Shown here piece by piece: positions 1-11,377 of a DNA stretch of 64,000 nucleotides (within the stretch, counting starts at the first letter, position 1; every line of letters begins with the position of its first letter). The translations under genes were made by a program, and so were the position numbers. Origin of the DNA: Trichoplax adhaerens (taxonomy: Eukaryota; Placozoa; Uniplacotomia; Trichoplacea; Trichoplacidae); contig NW_002060959.1 in NCBI RefSeq assembly GCF_000150275.1, positions 10,632-74,631 on the forward strand, written 5' to 3'. Below the pieces are notes generated by a model. That model was given only the letters and a program-made list of their open reading frames with translations. It ran no database searches and was not told the DNA's origin.

Positions 1-770
1 ATAGTTAGGCTAGAAATTTTAGTAATGAAAATGAATCCATGATAATTACAGCTAAACAACTGATTTACTTCAATGCTTTGATGTTCTATATAGAGGGTAG
101 AAGGCGTGAAACCTTCATGTATATAGCTGATAGAATAAAATCAAAGAAGTTAAAAGAATTTGGTCGAAAATTGAAATTACAGCCTAATGACGTTGATGAC
201 ATAGCCGATACGAGCGATGGCAGAATTGACAAGTGTATTCATCTGTTGGAAGCATGGAATACTACATTTACAGCAGAAGCGACATTTGATGTATTACTGT
301 CAGTTTTGAAAAGTTGCAAAGAGACATTAATAGACGATGAATTAAAATAAAATTACTTTTGCTGATGCCAAAATTATCACTACGTAATGATTGTATGAAT
401 GAAATTGGAAAGATAAATTATAGACTTAGAAAGGCGACCGGACAATGTTATGTGCATAAATTTTACTGGTGGAATGAATGGACTACTCTAGATATTTTGA
501 TTTAGTATAATTAAATTATGGCTTTACAAACCATTTCATTCCTTACATTTTTAGAATGATTTTATGCTTACTACTTCATACTGCATTGTCATAACATTTT
601 CTACAGGATTAAAGTTCGATCTATGATGCTTAGAATGAAGAAATTGATGACTGAGAAAGTTTCTTGTGCTTAAACCTGCTTGTGAAATACCATTCATTAT
701 TTTAATTTAGAAAATTAATTTATATTGAAGTTTATTGACATTTTCCTAGTTATGTTACCACCAAGGCCCG
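1..770 (+). repeat. Segmental duplication, copy 1 (partner 31030-31790)
   Basis: From the window edge to about 765 the sequence is nearly identical to 31030-31790, including the Death-domain exon, its 3' flank and intronic sequence before it. Differences are scattered substitutions and small indels. Identity stops abruptly after a shared tract ending ttacc. The left limit is unknown because the copy runs off the window. Confidence 0.93.
94..350 (+). CDS. Death-domain terminal exon of a gene starting upstream of the window
   Basis: A splice acceptor (ttctatatag) at 84-93 opens a phase-1 exon that ends in TAA at 348-350. It encodes about 85 residues with a Death-domain pattern: IADRIKSKKLKEFGRKLKL, then NDVDDI, then HLLEAWNTTF, then ATFDVLLSVL and a final ELK. 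Death domains form six-helix bundles that self-associate in apoptotic and innate-immune adaptors. The domain closes the protein, with only a few residues after the last helix. The upstream exons lie outside the window. A near-identical exon lies at 31127-31389 within a duplicated block. The family call rests on pattern recognition, since sequence identity across Death domains is low, but four further exons here share the same signature. Confidence 0.72.
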
Positions 771-1289
771 CAATGACAGCGCACTCACAAGCAACGCCAA
801 TATTGAGTTATTGCTATTTTATAGAGAGACTGCCTCGTTAGTGTACAGCGTTATTGGCTAAATGCTGTATGGTAGGCTACGCTACTCTTAACGCTGACAA
901 CAACAGTCTTGATGGGTATGTTGTGTTGGCGCCAAAAGTAGTAAAACACGCCGGCCACTGCCAGCTCATTTGCATGTCAATCGTATACAGTAGAGTGTAC
1001 CGTTACAGACATACCATACAGTTGAAATAACTAGTAAAATCATCTATTAGTATGGTGAAGGTAGCTAATCGTGGGCTAGCACAACCGGAAGTAGTTCACT
1101 GCCAGGAACTAGTAACTAATATTACATTGCTAGTATATACTAGCTAGTTCTACTTCGGAAGTAGTTCACTGCCTTTTTTGAAGTAGTTCCTTGGTCTGGG
1201 CACCTGCAATTGGTATCGAAGCGACGATAGTGAATCGAAGAATTTATCAAGCACTCGTAAACGACAAACAGTAGATCAGTTAGGTAAGG

Positions 1290-1497
1290 AAATGAAGCAG
1301 TAATGGCTGTTCTTCGCATTGTAAAGCGATTAAATTACTCAATTAGTGTGTTGATATGAAAGTATAACTTATAAAAATTCGAGCCTAGTTTCATTGCAGG
1401 ACTAATTACTATAGATAAGTAGATTAGAACCAGCGCTATTAAAATTGAACATTTCTTAACATCGAACTTAATTTTGGGGTTATACCGTAACCATGGA
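1290..1497 (+). repeat. Dispersed block, copy 1 (partner 9196-9392)
   Basis: This block contains a run beginning cgattaaattactcaatta and ending near ggttataccgt, and matches 9196-9392 in the same orientation with roughly nine bases in ten identical by eye. At 9.2 kb the same block is sandwiched between two copies of another direct repeat. Confidence 0.85.
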
Positions 1498-2165
1498 CTA
1501 CCATTTGTGCATATACACTGTTCTATTTGTTTGACTTACCGGCATCCATTAGGTATAAAATTGATTGATTTCATCGATAAAGATAGTGATAGTAGGCATT
1601 ATAACCTGTAATTAACGATTATGAAACAACTGTAATATTTTAAATCAGTTTTAAGGAACAATTTTCGCTTTTCGCTGTATTTACAATCATCAGCACTCTA
1701 AATTGGCCAATAGATCGCGTTGAACTTAAGATTCGTAAATCTGCGGTGGTTTCAATATAATTTGTTAGTTACTCGGGTAAATGGCACCATGCGTGCAGTA
1801 AATATGACCAATCTTTCTAAATATCCCTAATATACTGCACGGATACGCTAACATTGAGCTATAGTTACTACCTATTTCCGCTAATTGGATTAAAACTCTG
1901 CTATAGCTTTATTATTTAACTGACTTAGAAAAATAATGTAATCGAAGGTTACTATTAATTTCAAAACTTTCTAACATGCATCAAAAGCATCAGTTTACAT
2001 CAAATAGATTTTGCACTATTTTTGTTAACCATTACCTCTTAATAAGTAAGAAAATTTTTAGCATTGGCGTGGGTAACAGCAAAATAATCATTAATGAATA
2101 AGATACCAGTTTTTTAACACAGATTATTCCAAAATAATTACACATCCTCTACTACCCAACCCAAC
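1490..2165 (+). repeat. Dispersed block, copy 1 (partner 13336-14012)
   Basis: Long collinear similarity to 13336-14012 in the same orientation, at clearly lower identity than the youngest duplications here. It runs up to the start of the CARD exon region. At the 14 kb locus the following CARD exons are present in inverted orientation, so a rearrangement occurred at this edge. Confidence 0.85.
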
Positions 2166-2302
2166 AGTATAAAGCGCTTATCTTAAATACAATCGCTTTT
2201 AATTAGAATTAGCGCAAAAGAAAAAAAGATACAGCTTCTATCAAAACTGTAGCTTTTCTCGAACTTAAACATCTATTTAATATTTTGGAAAAGCCACCCA
2301 AA

Positions 2303-5300
2303 ATGTCCTCAGGATTAATGACTCAAGAACATCGTGAAATCCTAAGAGCCAGTCGAATGTTACTTGCTCGAAAATGTCAGGATCAAATCTCACCGATATG
2401 TGAATGTTTATTTGAAGCGAATATATTAACATCATACCACAAACAAATAATCGAATCTAAATCGACGGCTTTTGAGTAAGAAGTTTTTATATAGTACATG
2501 TTCAGTAACTGTTAAACAGTATTCTATCTAATATGAAATGGCAAGCTAAATTAATAGTTTGTTTATTTACTGCAAGAATAAATTTTGTAGTCGGAGAGCA
2601 GTTATCGTAATTATTTAATTTTGTTTTACAGAAAAGTTTGCACTTTATTGGATATTCTGCCTGAGCGTGGTGATAGAGCCTTTGATGAGTTTTGCGATGC
2701 TTTAACATATTGTGAAATAACAGTGGAAAACTTCAATAGTGGTAAGCATTAAAGTTTACAAATAGACCTAACGATTAAGACTTAAGGATGTGATACATGA
2801 TTATCCCACTTTCGAGTAGAAATAACAATAAAGCGATCAGAGTAGAAAATAGTACGACATGTACATAATGAAATTAGATTTTCAATTTACAGTAGTAGAC
2901 GATATGAAAACTTGTTAAAACAATAGCGATGTGTCGTTTCGACAAGGTAAATTAAAGATTAGTATCACTTTTTATGCTGTTATACTAGTATGTTGTCAAT
3001 GAACTATGTTTCCACTATAATTTTAACATGTTTAACTAGGACAAAAGGCTATAATTTATGATAATCATGTTGTGTAAGAGTTACAATTATTTAGATCATT
3101 GATAATTTAGTACTTAAGGTAATCGGTAATACGTACTTTTAACATGTATATAAATACTGAATTGAATTTGACATTAACCAGTACGTATTGAATTAACTTA
3201 TCAAGCTAAGAGCTTTTGTGATTAATTTATGTGTATTACATTAAAATATGATTTTTGATATTGCCTGCTATAATCAGCTAAAACTTTACCGCTACTTAAT
3301 CATTACATCCTAAATTTGTAATCAATTTGATATCGCTATAAATCTAACTTTCTGATAAATATTCTCTTTGTAAGTAGCTACATAGTAACTAAATTACCTG
3401 TTGTATCTGTTATTTAGGTCGAAAACCGAAAAACTCTAAAGATATTAAAAAAGACACAGGTAATTACAACTATAGACACATTTTAATGCTATTATGGGTT
3501 CATCACAATTTTAAGAATATCATTTATCCTTCTATGGTCGTTAAAATTTAATTATTATTAGGATTTGTCAAACTTTACTTAAAGTTATGTTTATGCAAGA
3601 TATTTAGCTGTACAGATACTGTAACATGAGATGAATACATTCCAGCTAGTGATTGTAACAGTGATTGTTATCAATGCAGCGTTTCACTTAGTATATAAGA
3701 TCAAATCTTACCGGTACGTAAATTTTCATATAAGTCAAACACAATACCATTTCACCTACAAATAATATAATCAAAGCTGAATTGACACCTTTTGAGCGAG
3801 CATAATCGATTAATTAGTTGTTTTTAATAATTAGTGTTGCTTACAAATGTTTCCTAGATCATTTTATGTTATTCTTCTAAAAGTAAGTCTCATAATAACA
3901 TATTAAGTTATAAGGCATAAATTTACATCTACGAGCGTCACTGCGTTGTAACACAAGTATATGAGGAAAAGCAATTGATTAATTGCTCAGTTTCTTGGTA
4001 ATCTATATGCTATTTTTCATTTTTGTCTTCAGTAAGGCTCAATAATGGGTAATGTAAAGATCGTCTTGGATTCGTATTCCATACATGCAAATGTAATAAA
4101 ACCTGTTCTACTAGCTGCATTTAGACTGCAAGCAATAAAAAGAATTTTATAATAGCATAGTTTTATTACTGATACTCTAACAATCGAAATACTAAGTAAT
4201 AGTATAACAGGCTCTGACGGACATAGAAAAATTTGTTACAACAGCAGATTTTTGAAACAAAGACTTAAAATAATAATAACAGAATAAAATAACTACTTAA
4301 GTACGTTCCCTAACATGTTTACAACGTAAAGATTGCAAACAATAACTCTTAATACTTACACAATCTAGTATGAGAACGAAGTTTTATGACTAGAATTAGA
4401 TTTTATAACTGAACTAACAGCCTCACTACAAGACTATTCTATAGTAGACATTGCAGTAATTTTGGTGCGTAATAAATAATTGATTTCTATTCTGTTTGCA
4501 TACGGAACTGTCGACTATGCTTTTAAGTCAATGAAATAAGGATTAGCATCATATCCTATATTATATGTCGTAATCGTAATCTAACTATATCTATTATAAA
4601 GACAATGAAAGACTCTATTTATAGTCCACAAATTACGGTAGATTTTCAATTTATAAGTTTGACATTTATGCTGACCAATGGTATATTAGAATGCACGGGT
4701 AATTGCAACTATAGAAACATTTTAATTCTCTCGTGGATTCAATGCAATTTTAAGAGTATTATATTCTTTGCTAAGCTCGTTAAAATTTAGTTCTTAAAAG
4801 AATTTATTATACTATACTTTAAGTTATGTTTGTGTTATATATTTAGCTATATAGATACTTTATCGTGAGATAAATACGTTCCAACAAGTAATTATAATTT
4901 ACAAAAATTAGCTACTGGAGTCGCAATGGACATGAAATTATCTTAAATCAAACTGTTTTGTATGATAATCATTAATAGTACAACTCATGTTCGTTATACT
5001 TTGCGAACCTTATATACTTTTACTTTTTATTGTCTATTAATTATCATTGCTACTTCTCACTAAGTATATAACATCATTACATCTCAAACAATTAAAGATA
5101 AATTGACGCCTTTTGAGTAAGCATAATTGGCTCTTAATAATTCGTAGTAAATAAGCGCATATATTTCAAAATAAAACAGCTCTACAGCACTAACACCGAT
5201 AAAATCGGGCTATATTACCCCAGAAATGATTTTAGTTTTCTTTCGTATGCATTCAATGTGCCTTTATACCGCTGAATTAATGAACTTGGGTTTATTTCGC

Positions 5301-6399
5301 AAGAATCTGAAACTAGTCAACAGGAAGGAATAGCAATACAAAACGATATGGATCCAATACAAGATGGTAAGTTAGTAATGGTCGTCTATATATCGTAATT
5401 AGTTTCCTTGCATGTATATACGATTAGGTGATGCCACTTATTACCATAAGATTAAAATATGTATGTTAGTTTATAATTAGCTTAGACGACATAAAATGAA
5501 ATAGTTCAATGCAAGCAATATTTTATACTTCAAATTGGCATGTTTAGAGGTGAAAGTTCGGCATTAGTCGCAATAAAGTAAAATAGAATAGTGAAGGGAA
5601 GTGTAATCTTTATTGAGCTAGTGTAAGAAAATAATCGTGTAACACTATCGGGTGAGTAACGACGTGACTAGTCGAATAACTATAGTAGTGTAGAATAGAT
5701 AAAGCGTGCAAGCATACCGTATAAATAACAGAACTAGCTAGCGAGATAGGCGAAAAAAGATAGCTTTTGTAATGTTAGGAGCACAGCAGGACGAAATTAT
5801 TTATGAGCGCGAATAATTCATGAAAATAGGTTACTTCTATTTTAAGCTAGTGCAACGGTATAATTTAGCTAGAGTACAAGATATTTCCACCGAGTAAATT
5901 GTTAAATATAGATCATACATATTTAGAGTTATGTTACAGTCTAGTGTAAACTAATACTTTCACTAAAAATTGACTATACTGTATTTAGAAGTGAACACTG
6001 CACAAATTTTATAAAGATATTAATGCATTTTGTTAGGAATTTTAGGAACGTCAATGAATTAATTACAACATCTAAAATATTATCGATATTCTTCCATTAT
6101 TTGATATTATTTAGATCTTAAAAGGCCTGATATCTTTATAGATATCGCTGATAATGCAAAGTCAATCAAAGTAATCGAACTTGGTCGAAAGTTACGATTA
6201 TCTAATAATGATGTTGACGATCTAGCCAATTCGAATGGTAACAGATTTGATAAGTTTATTCATCTGTTGGAGGAATGGTACTCTCAATTTGCCTCTGCAG
6301 CAACGTTTGATAAATTATTAGATGCTTTGCGTTCTTGCAATGAAGTAGTAGTGGCTGAGAAGTTGAAAAAGAAATACTCTATATCAAGCAAAAGTGGAG
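2303..6399 (+). CDS. CARD - linker - Death domain adaptor-type gene (five exons recognised)
   Basis: Exons read by eye: 2303-2475 and 2632-2741 (CARD), 3418-3459 and 5304-5366 (short linkers), 6115-6399 (Death domain). The ATG at 2303 starts MSSGLMTQEHREILRASR; the CARD continues through LTSYHKQIIES and ends LLDILPERGDRAFDEF. CARDs are homotypic-interaction modules that recruit caspases or immune kinases. Introns after exon 2 are all phase 1. The linkers are polar and rich in K, S, Q and E. The Death exon reads FIDIADNAKS, ELGRKLRLSNNDVDDL, HLLEEWYSQF, ATFDKLLDAL and AEKLKKKYS. It ends at a phase-1 donor (ggtaagat), so the gene may continue into 7152-7193 or further. An adaptor joining a CARD partner to a Death partner is inferred. 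Exon joining is unproven because several decayed copies lie in the introns. Confidence 0.6.
3148..3803 (+). repeat. Duplicated block with linker exon and CARD remnant (partner 6887-7606)
   Basis: This block is almost identical to 6887-7606 apart from about 80 extra bases in the second copy. It carries the 42-nt linker exon and, at 3703-3803, a decayed copy of the 3' part of CARD exon 1 that keeps its end motif ttttgag. The same end motif marks remnants at about 5080-5125 and 11930-11980. Confidence 0.92.
4532..5131 (+). repeat. Duplicated block (partner 11378-11985)
   Basis: Very high identity to 11378-11985 in the same orientation. Its right half (from about 4695) is an older relative of 3445-3803, ending in the same CARD-exon remnant (gacgccttttgagtaagc). 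Similar but more diverged sequence occurs at about 18070-18210. The short open frames inside are not convincing genes. Confidence 0.92.
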
Positions 6400-6886
6400 G
6401 TAAGATACGATTTGCGAGTACTGTATTGTATTTTAGGATAATTAACCACAATATCTAAGCCTAACATTTTCAATATGCAAGACGTATATAAGTATTACAT
6501 GATACAACTACGTCCTACCTCGCACTCGGTTTTTAGTCGCATTAATACCACACATACGAATCTGATATTTCAAATAATGATTGAATTTAGCTAAAATCGA
6601 TTGTTATGCATTCTAGAAAACACGAAGTTAGGTAGCCAATGTGCTACTGTAGATAATTCGACATAGGATATAAGCTTTACAAATAAATAAATGAACTATT
6701 TGATTGAGTAAATTCAGAAAATATACCAGTAACTAATTTTATAGCTGAAGTATTTAGCATTGCAGCTTTTACCAAACTAATCTGCTAATAATGCTACCTT
6801 TAGTACACTGTTCTATTTATTTGACTCACAGCATCTCTTAGGTATAAAACTTTATTGATGAAATCAATAAATGTAGTGGTAGTATA

Positions 6887-7606
6887 AATATTGAATTGAA
6901 TTTGACATTAACCAGTACGTATTGAATTAACTTATCAAGCTAAGAGCTTTTGTGATTAATTTATGTGTATTACATTAAAATATGATTTTTGATATTGCCT
7001 GCTATAATCAGCTAAAACTTTACCGCTAATTAATCATTGCATCCTAAATTTGTAATCAATTTGATATCGCTATAAATCTAACTTTCTGATAAATATTCTC
7101 TTTGTAAGTAGCTACATAGTAACTAAATTACCTGTTGTATCTGTTATTTAGGTCGAAAACCGAAAAACTCTAAAGATATTAAAAAAAACACAGGTAATTA
7201 CAACTATAGGCACATTTTAATGCTATTATGGGTTCATCACAATTTTAAGAATATCATTTACCCTTCTATGGTCGTTAAAATCTAATTATTATTAGGATTT
7301 GTCAAACATTACTTAAAGTTATGTTTATGCAAGATATTTAGCTGTACAGATACTGTAACATGAGATGAATACATTCCAGCTAGTGATTGTAACTTATAGT
7401 AATTAGGTAATAGAGTCACAACGTACATAAAACTATAACAAATTAAACTTCACTGCGTGGTGATGACTATTATTGTATTATCAATGCAGCTTTTCACTTA
7501 GTATATAAGATCAAATCTTACCGGCACGTAAATTTTCATATAACTCAAACACAATAACTATTTCACCTACAAATAATCAAAGCTAAATTTGCCGTTTTTG
7601 AGCAAG
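6887..7606 (+). repeat. Duplicated block, second copy (partner 3148-3803)
   Basis: The second copy holds an intact 42-nt linker exon at 7152-7193 with acceptor tatttag and donor ggtaatta, differing from the 3418 copy at one residue (D to N). It ends with a decayed CARD fragment at about 7510-7606, directly abutting the TIR-like frame. Confidence 0.92.
7152..7193 (+). CDS. 42-nt linker exon (copy of 3418-3459)
   Basis: A phase-1 to phase-1 exon coding GRKPKNSKDIKKNTG with intact splice sites. Whether it is included downstream of the Death exon at 6115-6399, or is a silent copy, cannot be told from sequence. Confidence 0.4.
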
Positions 7607-7832
7607 AATTACGTAAATTTAGAATATTCTTACCTGGAATTTAATTACGCACATAAGCATCGAAAGACAATAAAACCTATCATCATCAAAGATGTTGATC
7701 CAAAGAAGGATTTGATAAGTTCAGATGGCGAGAGAGATTTCTATGTTTTAGTTAGTGGTAAGGTCTACACTAAAATTCTTCGTCAAAAGCAAACAGATGA
7801 TGAATTCAAGAAAAAATTAGAGAAACTATATG
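7589..7832 (+). pseudogene. Truncated TIR-like exon (C-terminal half)
   Basis: An open frame reads FLSKNYVNLEYSYLEFNYAH, then KTIKPIII and a basic end KKKLEKLYG at a phase-1 donor (ggtaccgt). The pattern S-x-N-Y-V followed by an E-x-x-Y-A helix and a P-I-I strand resembles the middle and second half of a TIR domain, the partner-binding or NAD-cleaving module of Toll and MyD88-type proteins. The first half of the fold is absent, because the frame is closed upstream at 7574-7576, inside the decayed CARD copy. No acceptor gives the phase-1 start seen in the neighbouring exons. I read it as a TIR exon cut by the duplication that placed 6887-7606. The open frame continues to 7903. It could instead be an unrelated hypothetical exon. 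Confidence 0.35.
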
Positions 7833-8055
7833 GTACCGTTAAACAAAGAAATACGGGTCATTACATTTGTAACATGATTTGTGTATTCTTAGTATCCGTA
7901 TAAGAAATATTCTAATCACTTGTGTTTGCTTTAAATGATCTTTAAGTAGCAGTATGAGTGGTAAAGATCATAAAATATCGTCATGCAAAAGTACTTATTT
8001 TCACCGAACTATAAATTTGACGAATATAAATTTATGTTATATCTTGAAATTTTAG

Positions 8056-8154
8056 AAAGTATCGTCAAACCTAAGCCAGAGACCAAATCGAGTCAACAAC
8101 AACTTAGCCCTGCGAAAGACGAAGTTGACAAGATGGATACAGAAACGGCTCCAG
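8056..8154 (+). CDS. 99-nt linker exon, orphan or downstream part of the CARD-Death gene
   Basis: Acceptor attttag at 8049-8055 and donor ggtaaat at 8155 frame a phase-1 to phase-1 exon coding a polar segment, ESIVKPKPETKSSQQQ followed by KDEVDKMDTE. It resembles the other linkers of this family (ES..SQQ pattern at 5304, 56426 and 57612). It has no domain of its own. It could connect the TIR-like exon or the upstream Death exon to something further on. Confidence 0.4.
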
Positions 8155-8959
8155 GTAAATTATAACTCATGTATTTTCTCAGTAAATAACAGAATAGTAA
8201 AGTGATGATAAATTTATGCTTCGCGCCTTTCAAAACAACGAATATATGACAATAAACATCTGAAACTAATTCTTTCATTTTCACTTCATGAATCACTCTA
8301 CTCAATTTCATTAATCTATTGATAATTTCAGCAAAAATAATTTCTTAGTATCTCAGTTACAGGATATTAATTGTAACTGTAGAAATCTTTGTTTACTGAA
8401 GAAAGGTTAATAATTATAATTAATTATTTACTTTTGGGGTTGAAGGGCGTTATTAGATTTATTATACTACCGTTTGAGAAAGTATGCTTTACAGACTTTT
8501 ATAATTTTCTAATCTGTAATATTATTGCCAATTTAGCATTGTACTTACTTCTTATTTACTTCTTATCCAAGATCTATCTAAGTTAAGCAAATTTTGATGA
8601 TAACATAATGTAAATTATCTTTACTCCACTCCTATTTTAACTACCCTATTTCGACGTCATTTATTGATATTGCTGACTATGGATTTACCAAAGATCAGTA
8701 TAAACATAGTTCAAAATATGAAAGGTAACAACTACTCTGTAGACTAATAACACATTTGAAACGTGTAGATTACGTACTAGTTGCTCTTAAATCATTCGTA
8801 ATACCTCATAGCTATCATGGTAAAGCCAAGATAGCCGATGCTTGACACTATGTAACTGAAAACTTCTTCAGGAAGATATCCTAAACTGTTAATAGTACCT
8901 CAAATGAGTTGTTAATCTAGTTAAATACTAATTAAGTAATATTTTAGAAGTTATTACTT
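8155..8959 (+). other. No intact gene; possible Death-exon remnant
   Basis: At about 8650-8725 a frame reading SFIDIADYG resembles the start of the family Death exons (FIDIAD), but it soon stops and no full domain follows. Otherwise AT-rich sequence without recognisable signals. Confidence 0.25.
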
Positions 8960-9187
8960 GGGAATTCTACTGTGCATCATTTATGAAAGTACACATCATA
9001 CAAAAGCTCAGACACAATTTACCTACGATTTCTGTACAGAGCGCTATAAATTTAACAAACGAGCTACATATCACAGTAGATCAATTTTTATTACATTTTT
9101 TTGGCAATTAAACTTCAAGAAAAACTATCAGTTAATCTATAAGATAGATTTCTGTCGTTAGCGTAAACAGAGTATGCTTCATTACCG
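8960..9187 (+). repeat. Direct repeat A, copy 1 (partner 9400-9634)
   Basis: Starts at gaattctactgtgcatcatt and ends near cttcattaccg. The second copy at 9400-9634 has the same order with substitutions and small indels. A third, weaker copy lies at about 10195-10310. Copies 1 and 2 flank the block shared with 1290-1497. Confidence 0.88.
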
Positions 9188-9195
9188 GGTACGGA

Positions 9196-9392
9196 AATGG
9201 AGCAGCAACTGCTGTTCTTCCTATTCTAAATCGATTAAATTACTCAATTAGTCCGTTAATATGAAAGTATAACTCTTAAAAAATCGAGTCTAGTCTCATT
9301 GTAGGACTAGTTACTATAGATAAGTAGAATAGAACTAGCGCTATCAAAATTAAACATTTCTTAACATCGAACTCAATTTTGGGTTATACCGT
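9196..9392 (+). repeat. Dispersed block, copy 2 (partner 1290-1497)
   Basis: Same-orientation match to 1290-1497, here enclosed by the two copies of direct repeat A. Confidence 0.85.
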
Positions 9393-9399
9393 TATGCCC

Positions 9400-9634
9400 A
9401 GAATTCTACTGTGCATCATTTCTGAAAGTAAATATCGTACAAAGCACAGACACAATTTACCTACGATTTCTGCACAGAACGCTATAAATTTAACAAACAA
9501 ACTATGGTATAACGGTAGATCAATTATTTTATCTTAAACACTTTTTCTAGTGAGTAAACTTCAAGAAAAACTAAAAGTTAATCTATAAAATAAATTTATG
9601 TCGTTAGCGTAAATAGGCTATGCTTCATTGCCGA
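9400..9634 (+). repeat. Direct repeat A, copy 2
   Basis: Repeats 8960-9187 about 440 bp downstream, again beginning with gaattctactgtgcatcatt. Confidence 0.88.
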
Positions 9635-11377
9635 AGCTTCTAAAAGGATAGTGTTTTGCTACGATTTCTAAATTTTAATCCAAAAAAGCCATCAAACGAT
9701 CTTTCTTTAGAATAGGCAATTGCTAACATTTTTCTACTTGTAATGAAATGAAATGTGTAGAGATCAAGCTACAAAACTTTAACAAACTTTCATTCTACTT
9801 TCGTTGCACTCCGGTCGACTTAACGCTAATACTTTGACACCAAATAAAATTTGGGGAAATAAACGAACAATAATTTATTACAAAACAAAAATGAAGAGAA
9901 GTATAAACCGAACAACCTTACAAATACTTAGCTTTAAGCATTATTAAAATAAATGACAGACTTAAAAACTGTCAACGACCAAACAACCTTTCAAAAAAGA
10001 AGAACGTTCTAACTTACGACAATTCGACCCCGAAGGCCTTTTAAATTCAACAAGTTCTTCAAGTAAAATCTTCTTCTACTCTCCCTTCTAAATTTTTTAG
10101 TTGTACTATCATTTATAGACTTCGTAGAGCCATCTAATGTATTTAAAACTAAATATTTGCTAACCAATTGCTCTTCAGATCTGTTTTAGAAAACTACTTT
10201 GCACCATTTAAGAAAACAAAAATCACTCAAAGTTCAGACACATATTACCCTACGATTCCATTACAAAACACTATAAAACTAACAAGCTAACTATAAAAAT
10301 GCATCAAACTTCACTCCTAACTTAATTTCTATCATTAATACACTATAAAAGTCTAAAAATCAACCTTTAAACATCAAGATTTAGTCATAAAAACAACAGT
10401 TTAACTACTTAACAATCAACACAACCTCTACCAATTTCCATCTTATTTTCTATTTTCCTCACTAAATTCTCCTAATGTGACTTCGCAGTCACGTCATAAA
10501 ATTCCAAAGTTTTAAATTCATAACAAAAAGTCCAAATTTCAAAAATCAACTCTTACGATATTTTTCATGAACAAAAATCCCCCAAAATTAAATTAAAACA
10601 GAAAAATTATATCAGACAAAAATTAAATTAAAACAGAAAAATTATATCGGACATAAATCTGACCGGTTCCGGAATCCGAATCCGAAAAATTCGGTTTTTA
10701 TAAAGATCACAGTAATCGCTTATCGAAAAAATTTATATGACTATTACGACTACTTTTCTGACATTAGTATCGCTGAGTATTCGCGAGTATTGACAGTTGA
10801 TGTTTTAGCGTCAGATTGTACGGTGACTGTATGATTATAGACTACATTACAGTACTTTATCGTCATGTTATAAATCCCCTTTCTCTAAGGATAGGGTTTT
10901 GCCACTAAGTCAAATTCCTTTACAATTTGAATAAACGATCAAACGCCCTTTCTATAGATTAGGCAATTGCTCTCGGGCTATTTCTATAGTAATCTATATA
11001 ATGCCTTGTAAAATAATGAAGAAGAAAAGATGGCGACATGATGATTTGGCAGGGTAAAACTTAAAAACACTATCACTTTCTAGGTATTTTCTATAGTAAA
11101 ATAGTACTAGTTACATACCAAAAAGCTATAAAGTACTCTACTTTTAGTCCTTTACTACATACTTATCTACGTATTTAAGATACAAAATTTGTTCATTATA
11201 GTGTAGTTCATACAAAACATATTAAATATTAGAATATATACCATCTTAAAATCTTATACCACATTACTGAATATAACACGATCAACTTTTCAATAATGAA
11301 CTATTAAAAAACTTTTCTGTAGTAATCGATACGAAAACTTGTGAGAAACGATAGCGATATGCCGTTCTGACAAGGTG
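9635..11377 (+). other. AT-rich non-coding stretch with small local repeats
   Basis: No exon recognised. About 10590-10650 holds two copies of a roughly 33-bp unit (aaattaaattaaaacagaa core). A small stem, gtgact-tcgc-agtcac, lies near 10478-10493. The segment 9.7-10.6 kb is rich in A and C on the plus strand. Confidence 0.5.

Larger units (their letters stand above)
766..2302 (+). promoter_or_regulatory. Intergenic stretch before the CARD gene, with a repeated GGAAGT-containing 18-mer
   Basis: No exon was recognised here. About 770-1000 is less AT-rich than its surroundings. An identical 18-mer, cggaagtagttcactgcc, occurs at 1086-1103 and 1156-1173, with a partial third copy (gaagtagttcc) just after. 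The core GGAAGT is the ETS-type binding core, so this may be the upstream control region of the CARD gene at 2303. From about 1290 onwards the sequence is shared with other places in the window (9196-9392 and 13336-14012), so part of it is duplicated rather than unique. Confidence 0.35.

Noticed and set aside
2502-2708. Minus-strand frame, with a similar plus-strand frame at 14078-14263
   Set aside because: Both are the antisense of CARD exon 2 and its intron, so their similarity follows from the CARD duplication.
4605-4790. Open frame with a near-identical copy at 11449-11646
   Set aside because: Conservation is explained by the recent block duplication; the protein end differs between copies and no splice or domain signal supports coding.
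8389-8586. Hydrophobic open frame of 65 codons
   Set aside because: It has a non-ATG start, AT-rich codons give hydrophobic residues by chance, and no acceptor or neighbour supports it.
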